In this document: in pieces, positions 42,608 through 48,562 of the stretch
Numbering within the stretch: position 1 is the stretch's first letter
Layout: each line of letters starts with the position of its first letter
From: Couchioplanes azureus
GTDB lineage: Bacteria > Actinomycetota > Actinomycetes > Mycobacteriales > Micromonosporaceae
Assembly (NCBI RefSeq): GCF_014648355.1
Contig: NZ_BMQY01000002.1
Span: 124,001 to 188,000 of the forward strand
Direction: 5' to 3'
DNA: 64,000 nucleotides
Made by a program: the position numbers and the translations under genes
The notes under the pieces: model-generated
What the model was told of the DNA's origin: nothing
Databases searched by the model: none
What the model saw: only the letters and a program-made list of their open reading frames with translations

Positions 42608-43531
42608 GTGAATCGTCCACGGAGCGGGGGAAACGACAACCCGCCTGCGCGCGAGGTGCCGGGCGCGCAGCCGCCGTATCTGTTCGTCCGGCGTGATGCC
42701 CTGCACACGGGGGTCGACGTCACCATGGACATGGAGTCGTCGATGGTGACGTTCGCCGTCCACGGCACCTGGGAGCCCCGCCTGCGGCACAAGACCTACG
42801 CCGCGTTGGTGAAGTGCCTGAGCGAGCATCCCGTGACGCTGCTCATCGACCTGCGGGACCTGACGGATCCGTACGCCGCCAGCGTGGCGACGTGGATCAC
42901 CGCCCGGCGCCTCGGCGACGGCATGGAGCCACCGGTCCAGATCCTGGCCTGCGTTCCGCCGGGCGCCGCGGTCGCGGCCCGGCTCCAGCGGCTGGGCGCC
43001 GCGCGGTTCCTGCCCGTCTACCCCACCATCGAGCGGGCGCGGACGGCGGCCGGGCAGCGGCCGTTGACCGACCGCCTGGTGGTGCACCTCCATCCCAGCG
43101 CGAGGGCCCCGGCCCGGGCGCGCGCCGCGGTCACCGACGCCTGCGCCGCGTGGCAGCTGCCCGAGCTGCACGACCGTGCCCGCATGGTGGTCTCCGAGCT
43201 GGTCAGCAACGCCGTCCAGCACGCCGGCACCGCGATCACCGTGATCCTTTCCCGCCGCGGCTCCGGCATGCACCTCGCCGTCGGCGACGACGATCCGGGG
43301 CTGCCCCGGCTCTGCGACACCTTTCCGGCGCCGCTGGACGTGCTGCCGTACCAGCGCGGGCTCGAGCTGCACATCGTGCACGCGGCCGCGACCCTGTGGG
43401 GTGCGACGCCGACGGCCAGCGGCAAGGTGGTCTGGGCCACGGTCGGCCCCCGCACCGGCCGGCACGACCACCGTCTCCCTACCGGCCCGGTGCACGACGC
43501 GTCCGCGGCGCGGCGGACCTCCGACAGGTAG
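42608..43531 (+). CDS. STAS-like plus HATPase_c regulatory protein
   Basis: About 307 residues from the GTG at 42608. The start is uncertain: ATGs at 42539 and 42725 are in frame and none has a strong ribosome site. Residues about 40-145 are STAS-like: MVTFAVHGTWEPRLRHKTY, then PVTLLIDLRDLTDPYAASVA. Residues about 165-295 form a GHKL ATPase with N-box RMVVSELVSNAVQHAGT, G1 AVGDDDPGLPRL, and a final SGKVVWATVG. The glycine-rich G2 loop is weak (YQRGLELHIVHAA). A STAS and a kinase in one chain suggests a self-contained anti-sigma or antagonist switch. It lies 92 bases after the sugar-binding lipoprotein. Confidence 0.85.
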   Translation: MNRPRSGGNDNPPAREVPGAQPPYLFVRRDALHTGVDVTMDMESSMVTFAVHGTWEPRLRHKTYAALVKCLSEHPVTLLIDLRDLTDPYAASVATWITARRLGDGMEPPVQILACVPPGAAVAARLQRLGAARFLPVYPTIERARTAAGQRPLTDRLVVHLHPSARAPARARAAVTDACAAWQLPELHDRARMVVSELVSNAVQHAGTAITVILSRRGSGMHLAVGDDDPGLPRLCDTFPAPLDVLPYQRGLELHIVHAAATLWGATPTASGKVVWATVGPRTGRHDHRLPTGPVHDASAARRTSDR

Positions 43532-43655
43532 CGCGGGCAGCCGTGAGTCCGGCGTCGCCCGGCCCGGTCACGATCGCGCCGGGCACCGTCGCCCCGTGAA
43601 GCGCGCGCGTGGTCGTGGTCGGCATCATCCGGCCGGCGCTCACCGGCACCGAGCT

Positions 43656-43689
43656 GGCCGGCGGCGTCACGCCGGTGGCGCCGCCGGCC
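43656..43689. terminator. bidirectional hairpin between convergent genes
   Basis: Perfect 11-bp arms GGCCGGCGGCG (43656-43666) and CGCCGCCGGCC (43679-43689) with a 12-base loop, seven bases before the end of the minus-strand secreted-protein gene and about 125 bases after the STAS/HATPase gene. Confidence 0.55.
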
Positions 43690-43695
43690 CGCGGC

Positions 43696-44346
43696 TCACG
43701 CGATCGTGGTGCTGGTGAAGGTCGGCGAGGGCGTGGGGTAGCACGCGGTCGGCACGTTCAGGGTGAGCGGGCCGGCCCGTACGCCGGCGGTGAAGGTCAG
43801 GCTCGGGTCGGCGTAACCGGTGCCGGCCAGGGTGGTGACGACGGCCGTGCCGGCGGCCCCGGTGGCGGTCAGCCGCAGGTGCAGCGCGGGCAGCTGGAAG
43901 GTGCTCCCGCCGGCGATGGGGCCGGGCACGGTGGCCGTGACCAGGTTGCCGGCGTGGCTGACGGCCGGCGTGCCGGAGCCGAGGTTGGAGCCGCCGCTGA
44001 GGGTGGCCGACCGGACCGTGGCGCCGGGCGACACGGCGACGCGCAGCACGAGCGTACGGAGGTTGTCGACGGTGAACCCGCCGGCGGTGGGCGGCGCGGT
44101 CATCGGATCGGGCGCGAGCGCCACCTCGAAGTCGGTGCCCGCGCCGACCGTGGCCGGGGCGTCGGCCTGGATGGAGGTCGACAGGGTCAGCTGCTGCGGC
44201 GGGCCCAGCGGGGGCCGGCCCTGACAGTCGAGCGTGACCGGGACGGTGGCCGCGGCGTGGGCGGCGGGGACCGCCCCCAGCAGGCCGGCCAGCAGCAGAC
44301 CTCCGGTGGCGCAGAGCAGACCCGCGGTTCGGACGAGGCGTCTCAT
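43696..44346 (-). CDS. secreted protein of unknown function, DUF6801-like
   Basis: 216 residues from the ATG at 44346, which has GGGGAG five bases upstream; the frame is open far beyond, through the divergent promoter. Signal peptide 1-34 (MRRLVRTAGLLCATGGLLLA, cleaved near AAHA). The mature part is Thr/Ala/Gly/Val-rich beta-type: VPVTLDCQGRPPLGPPQQLT, SIQADAPATVGAGTDFEVAL, then two similar Ig-like stretches ending at PTACYPTPSPTF. Two Cys could form one disulfide. The opening VPVxLxCxxxPP is like secreted actinobacterial proteins grouped as DUF6801, from memory. No catalytic motif. Confidence 0.72.
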   Translation of the reverse strand: MRRLVRTAGLLCATGGLLLAGLLGAVPAAHAAATVPVTLDCQGRPPLGPPQQLTLSTSIQADAPATVGAGTDFEVALAPDPMTAPPTAGGFTVDNLRTLVLRVAVSPGATVRSATLSGGSNLGSGTPAVSHAGNLVTATVPGPIAGGSTFQLPALHLRLTATGAAGTAVVTTLAGTGYADPSLTFTAGVRAGPLTLNVPTACYPTPSPTFTSTTIA

Positions 44347-44388
44347 CCGGACTCCCCTCATGAGAGACATGGATGCAGATAGACCACC

Positions 44389-44444
44389 ATCAATTGATCG
44401 GTCCGCGGGGAGCGACGTGAAATGTTCTCGTAATGAGTGAGAAC
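44389..44444 (-). promoter_or_regulatory. palindromes in the leader of the secreted-protein gene
   Basis: ATCAATTGAT (44389-44398) is a perfect 10-bp palindrome and GTTCTC/GAGAAC (44424-44429, 44439-44444) a second dyad. Both lie 43-98 bases upstream of the ATG at 44346, in an AT-rich patch. They could be regulator sites; nothing identifies the protein. Confidence 0.4.
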
Positions 44445-44453
44445 GGCCGAAGG

Positions 44454-44504
44454 TGATGCCATACGGGGTTGCCATGGCATCACGGTGATGCCATAGTGGC
44501 ATCA
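44454..44504. promoter_or_regulatory. four-copy TGATGCCA(T) operator array, probable RHH autoregulatory site
   Basis: TGATGCCAT at 44454-44462 and 44486-44494, and the reverse copies ATGGCATCA at 44474-44482 and TGGCATCA at 44497-44504: two inverted pairs with spacers of 11 and 2 bases. The array covers the -35, -10 and first base of the RHH gene. RHH regulators bind tandem short sites as multiple dimers, so self-repression is expected. Confidence 0.75.
44469..44497 (+). promoter_or_regulatory. promoter of the RHH-DUF4097-ABC operon
   Basis: TTGCCA (44469-44474), 17 bases, CATAGT (44492-44497); the ATG follows after six bases, so the message is probably leaderless. Both hexamers lie within the TGATGCCAT array. 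Confidence 0.6.
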
Positions 44505-45019
44505 TGGAATTGCGCCCCTACATCGACGCCCTGCGCCACGAGCTCGCGCTCGCCGCCGCGGCCGGCGGCGAGGACGCCCGCGAGCTGGCCGAGCGGCTCA
44601 CCGCGCCGCTGGAGTCGGCGGCCCGGCTGGCCCTGCTCGACGCCCTCTCCGAGGCGGCCGCCGAGATCACCCGCGAGCTCGCCCCCGGCTCGGTGGATCT
44701 GCGGCTGCGTCACCGCGAGCCGAGCTTCGTCGTGACCCCGGCTCCGGCCGACCCGTGGAGCGACCAGCCGGCCACGCCGGCCCCACCCGGTCCGCCACCG
44801 GCACCGGCACCGGGCGAGGACGAGGCGACCGTGCGGATCAGCCTGCGCCTGCCGGAACACCTGAAGACGCGGGTCGAGCAGGCCGCCGCCGCCGCCGGCG
44901 TCTCGATCAACACCTGGCTGATCCGCGCCGCGGCCGCCGCGGCCGACGACGACCACGCCCGTCCCGCGACCGGGACCGCGTCCAGCGGCGGCCAGCGCTT
45001 CACTGGCTGGGTCCGCTGA
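44504..45019 (+). CDS. ribbon-helix-helix DNA-binding protein (HicB-like annotation)
   Basis: 171 residues. N-terminal 75 are helical (MELRPYIDALRHELALAAAA, LTAPLESAARLALLDALSEA) and may oligomerise; a Pro-rich linker (80-105) follows; residues 108-150 form the RHH fold (EDEATVRISLRLPEHLKTRV, AGVSINTWLIRAAAAA). RISLRLP is the beta-strand that enters the major groove. It is often called a HicB antitoxin, but no toxin gene is adjacent. It heads an operon with a DUF4097 protein and a DrrAB-like transporter and sits behind four TGATGCCA boxes, so it is more likely the operon repressor. Confidence 0.85.
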   Translation: MELRPYIDALRHELALAAAAGGEDARELAERLTAPLESAARLALLDALSEAAAEITRELAPGSVDLRLRHREPSFVVTPAPADPWSDQPATPAPPGPPPAPAPGEDEATVRISLRLPEHLKTRVEQAAAAAGVSINTWLIRAAAAAADDDHARPATGTASSGGQRFTGWVR

Positions 45020-45045
45020 ACCCCGACCAGAACGGAGAGACCCCC

Positions 45046-45891
45046 ATGCCCACCTTCGACACTCCCGGACCCGTCACCGCCGCCGTCGAGCTCGCCGTCG
45101 GCGACCTGCGGGTGGTGGCGAGCGAGCGGCCGGACACCGTCGTGCACGTACGCCCGGCGGACGAGACCGAGACCCGCGACGTCCGCGCCGCCGAGCAGAC
45201 CCGCGTCGAGTTCGCGTCCGGCACCCTGACCGTGCGCGGCCCCCGCCAGCCCGGGCTCGGGATGTTCGGCCGGGTCGGCGCCGTCGACGTGGTCGTCGAG
45301 CTGCCGGCCGGCTCCGGCGTCGAGGCCAAGCTCGGCGCCGGCGGGATCCGCTGCACCGGGGCGCTGGGTGACTGCCGGCTGCGCAGCGGCGCCGGCGACC
45401 TGCAGGTCGAGCACGCCGACACCCTGGCGGTGACGACCGGGATGGGGCTCGTGGCAGCGGAGACCGTCACCGGCGATGCCAGGCTGACCACCGGATCGGG
45501 CACGCTGCAGGTGCGCTCGGTCACCGGTGCGGCCGTGCTGAAGAACGGCAACGGCGAGACCTGGGTCGGGCACGCGGGCAGCGAGCTGAAGATCAACTCG
45601 GCCAACGGCAACATCACGGCCGACCACGCCGCCGCGTCGCTGACCGCGAACACCGCCAACGGCGACATCCGCGTCCGCGAGCTGGTCCGCGGGTCCGCGA
45701 CCCTGCGCAGCGCCGCCGGCCGCATCGAGATCGGCATCCGGCCCGGCACCGCGGCCCGCCTCGACGTGCACACCCAGTACGGCAAGATCCGCAACGAGAT
45801 GACGGCCACCGATGCTCCGGCCGAGACCGACGAGCAGGCCGAGGTGCGCGCGCGTACCGCCTTCGGCGACATCCTGATCCGCCGCTGCTGA
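45046..45891 (+). CDS. DUF4097-family beta-strand repeat protein
   Basis: 281 residues, no signal peptide and no membrane helix. From about residue 80 the chain is a right-handed beta-solenoid type repeat: KLGAGGIRCTGALGDCRLRS, GAGDLQVEHADTLAVTTG, TGDARLTTGSGTLQVRSVTG, NGNITADHAAASLTANTANG, each turn with the G(S/N)G or ANG corner motif of DUF4097. The function of the family is unknown; it recurs next to ABC exporters and transcription factors in actinobacteria and may be a scaffold. It lies 26 bases after the RHH gene and 80 bases before the ATPase gene. Confidence 0.9.
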   Translation: MPTFDTPGPVTAAVELAVGDLRVVASERPDTVVHVRPADETETRDVRAAEQTRVEFASGTLTVRGPRQPGLGMFGRVGAVDVVVELPAGSGVEAKLGAGGIRCTGALGDCRLRSGAGDLQVEHADTLAVTTGMGLVAAETVTGDARLTTGSGTLQVRSVTGAAVLKNGNGETWVGHAGSELKINSANGNITADHAAASLTANTANGDIRVRELVRGSATLRSAAGRIEIGIRPGTAARLDVHTQYGKIRNEMTATDAPAETDEQAEVRARTAFGDILIRRC

Positions 45892-45971
45892 CCCGTCCCG
45901 CCGTCCTCCGGCCGGGCCCGTGGCCCGGCCGGCGACGGCCCCTGCCCGCCGAACACCCCCAGGAGGCGTCG

Positions 45972-46940
45972 ATGACAGCGACACTCACCACCCGGCCCGC
46001 CATCTCGGCGGCCGGCCTGCGCAAGACCTTCGGCTCGACGGTGGTCCTCGACGACGTCGACCTGACCGTCACCGAGGGCACGGTCTTCGCGCTGCTCGGC
46101 CCGAACGGCGCCGGCAAGACGACCATGGTGCGCATCCTCGCCACGCTGCTGCCGGCCGACGGAGGCTCGATCCGCGTGGCGGGGCACGACCTGGCCCGCG
46201 ACCCCGACGGCGTACGGGCGGCGATCGGGCTCACCGGCCAGTTCGCGGCCGTCGACCGGCTGCTGACCGTGCGGGAGAACCTGTGGTTGATGGCCCGCCT
46301 GCACCGGCTCGGCCGGGCCGAGGCCGGCCGGCGGGTGGCCCGCCTGATCGAGCGTCTCGACCTCGGCGCGTCGGCGCGCAAGCCGGCGTCGCTGCTCTCC
46401 GGCGGCCAGCAGCGCCGCCTGGACTTGGCGATGACGCTGGTCGGCGACCCCCGTCTGCTCTTCCTGGACGAACCCACCACCGGCCTGGACCCGCGCAGCC
46501 GGCACGCGATGTGGCAGATCGTCCGGGAGCTGGTCGCCGAGGGCGTCACGGTGTTCCTGACCACCCAGTACCTCGACGAGGCGGACCAGCTCGCCGACCG
46601 GATCGCCGTGCTCGACCACGGCCGCGTGGTCGTCGAGGGCACCCCGGACGAGCTCAAACGCCGGATCCCCGGCGGGCACCTGCTGCTGCGCTTCACCGAC
46701 CCGGCCGCGTGGCGCGCCGCGGCCGCCGCCCTGGCCACGGCGCACCGCGACGAGGACGCGCTGACCCTGCAGGTGCCCGGCGACGGCGACGTCGCCTCGC
46801 TGCGCGCGGTGCTGGGCACGCTCGACCGCGTCCGGGCCGAGCCGGGCAGCCTGACGATCCACACCCCCGACCTGGACGACGTGTTCTTCGCCTTCACCGG
46901 CGCACCGGCCGCGGACGCGGCCCTCGAGGAGACCCGATGA
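45972..46940 (+). CDS. DrrA-like ABC transporter ATP-binding protein
   Basis: 322 residues; GGAGG five bases before the ATG. Walker A GPNGAGKTT (43-51), Q-loop in IGLTGQFAAVD, signature LSGGQQRRLDLAM (about 139-151), Walker B LLFLDEPTTGLDP and H-loop Gln variant (FLTTQYLDEADQL) as in the daunorubicin-resistance subfamily. The C-terminal extension (230-310) with TIHTPDLDDVFFAFTG is the DrrA-type regulatory tail. It energises the permease encoded by the overlapping next gene. Drug efflux is suggested by family only. Confidence 0.93.
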   Translation: MTATLTTRPAISAAGLRKTFGSTVVLDDVDLTVTEGTVFALLGPNGAGKTTMVRILATLLPADGGSIRVAGHDLARDPDGVRAAIGLTGQFAAVDRLLTVRENLWLMARLHRLGRAEAGRRVARLIERLDLGASARKPASLLSGGQQRRLDLAMTLVGDPRLLFLDEPTTGLDPRSRHAMWQIVRELVAEGVTVFLTTQYLDEADQLADRIAVLDHGRVVVEGTPDELKRRIPGGHLLLRFTDPAAWRAAAAALATAHRDEDALTLQVPGDGDVASLRAVLGTLDRVRAEPGSLTIHTPDLDDVFFAFTGAPAADAALEETR

Positions 46941-47719
46941 CGACCCTGGCCCACACCCTCGCCGACTCCCGGACGATGCTGCACCGGCAGCTGCTGCACC
47001 TGCGGCGCTACCCGTCGCTGACCGTGATGCTGATCGGCCTGCCGGTGATCTTCCTGCTGCTCTTCGTCTACGTCTTCGGCGGCACGCTCGGCGCCGGCAT
47101 CGGCGGCGGCCGCGCCGCGTACGTCAACTACCTGACCCCGGGCATCCTGCTGTTCACCGTGGCCGGCGTCGCCACCGGCACCGCCGTCTCGGTGGCGATG
47201 GACATGACCGAGGGCATCGTCGACCGGTTCCGCAGCCTGGCCATCGCCCGGTCCGCGCTGCTGACCGGGCACGTGCTCGGCAGCCTGGTGCAGAACCTGC
47301 TGGCGCTGGCCGCCGTCCTCGGGGTCGCCCTGCTCGCCGGCTTCCGCCCGGACGCCACCCCGCTCGAATGGCTCGCCGCGCTCGGCGTGCTGACCGCGAC
47401 GGCGTTCGCCCTGACCTGGTTCGCCGTCGCGCTCGGGATGGTCGCCGACAGCGTCGAGACGGCCAGCAACACCCCGATGTTCCTGAGCCTGCTGCCGTTC
47501 CTCGGCAGCGGGTTCGTGCCCACCCAGACGATGCCCGCCGGGCTGCGCACCTTCGCCGAGTACCAGCCCTTCACGCCGATCATCGAGACCCTGCGCGGGC
47601 TGCTGCTCGGCTCCGGGATCGGCACCGCCGCGGTCACCGCGCTGGCCTGGTGCGCCGGGATCTCGCTGCTGTCGTACCTGTGGGCCAGGCGCAGGTACCG
47701 GCGGCGCGCGACGGCCTGA
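46937..47719 (+). CDS. DrrB-like ABC-2 type permease
   Basis: 260 residues, ATGA overlap with the ATPase gene. Six membrane helices with the ABC2 pattern: MLIGLPVIFLLLFVYVFGG, YVNYLTPGILLFTVAG, then DMTEGIVDRFRSLAIARSAL (conserved coupling region), FLSLLPFLGSGFVP and the PF-x-P loop in EYQPFTPIIETLRGLLLG, ending in a basic tail. It pairs with the DrrA-like ATPase; substrate unknown. Confidence 0.93.
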   Translation: MTTLAHTLADSRTMLHRQLLHLRRYPSLTVMLIGLPVIFLLLFVYVFGGTLGAGIGGGRAAYVNYLTPGILLFTVAGVATGTAVSVAMDMTEGIVDRFRSLAIARSALLTGHVLGSLVQNLLALAAVLGVALLAGFRPDATPLEWLAALGVLTATAFALTWFAVALGMVADSVETASNTPMFLSLLPFLGSGFVPTQTMPAGLRTFAEYQPFTPIIETLRGLLLGSGIGTAAVTALAWCAGISLLSYLWARRRYRRRATA

Positions 47720-47734
47720 CCGGAGGGTCGCCGC

Positions 47735-48466
47735 ATGGCTCTGATCGCGTACGACAGCACGGACGCGGCCGCGTTCGAAGCCACCCGCCACCTGAGCGAC
47801 GACGCCCTCGCCGCCTGGCGTGCGGCGATCGGGCGGCACCTCGACCCGCGCCCGGGCATGCGCCTGCTCGACCTCGGATGCGGCACCGGCAGCTGGGCGC
47901 GCGCATTCCGGACCTGGTGGCCCGGCGTCGACGTCGTCGCGGTGGAACCCTCCGCGGCGATGCGCGAGCGCGCGGTGTTCCAGCCGGTCGTGCCGGGGGC
48001 CGCCGAGGACATCCCGGCCGCCGACGCCAGTCTCGACGGCGTCTGGCTCTCCACTGTGATCCATCACGTCGCGGACCTCGGTGCGGCCGCCCGGGAGATC
48101 CGGCGGGTGCTCAAGCCGGGTGCGCCGGTGCTGATCCGGTCCGCGTTCGCCGGCCGGCACGAGGCGATCAGCTTGTTCCGCTGGTTCCCGGAGGCCGTCG
48201 CGGTGCTGGACCGCTATCCGAGCATCGCCGGCGTCGAGGCGGCGTTCGCGGCCGCCGGGTTCGCGACGGCGGGCTGCGAGCCGGTTCCCCAGGTGACCGC
48301 CGCGAGCCTGGCCGAGGCCGCCGCCGGGCTCCGGCGCGCGGCGCACACCCCGCTCCAGCTGATCGGCGACGACGCGTACGCGGCCGGCGTCGCGCGGCTG
48401 CGGGAGGCCGCGCGCACGGAGTCCGGGCCGGTCGTCGACGCCCTGGATCTGTTGGTGCTCCGGTAA
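47735..48466 (+). CDS. class I SAM-dependent methyltransferase
   Basis: 243 residues; GGAGG lies eight bases before the ATG. Motif I LLDLGCGTGSWARAF (about 45-59), post-I DVVAVEPSAAMRERA, motif II region ASLDGVWLSTVIHHVADLGA, and motif III EIRRVLKPGAPVLIRSAFAG. This is the methyltransf_11/UbiE-like layout. The C-terminal third gives no clue to the acceptor. It starts 15 bases after the permease gene and may be in the same transcript. Confidence 0.9.
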   Translation: MALIAYDSTDAAAFEATRHLSDDALAAWRAAIGRHLDPRPGMRLLDLGCGTGSWARAFRTWWPGVDVVAVEPSAAMRERAVFQPVVPGAAEDIPAADASLDGVWLSTVIHHVADLGAAAREIRRVLKPGAPVLIRSAFAGRHEAISLFRWFPEAVAVLDRYPSIAGVEAAFAAAGFATAGCEPVPQVTAASLAEAAAGLRRAAHTPLQLIGDDAYAAGVARLREAARTESGPVVDALDLLVLR

Positions 48467-48562
48467 GCAACTTGCCATTGTCCGGGACCTGATTCTTCGA
48501 TTTCTCCGGCGCGCCACCCGGGGTTGAGTGACCGCATCTGGCGGGACTCCCCGGGGGGCGCA

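Noticed and set aside
44504-45019. RHH gene as a HicB antitoxin of a toxin-antitoxin pair
   Set aside because: No HicA-like small gene lies on either side; the operon continues with DUF4097 and ABC genes and the operator array suggests a repressor.
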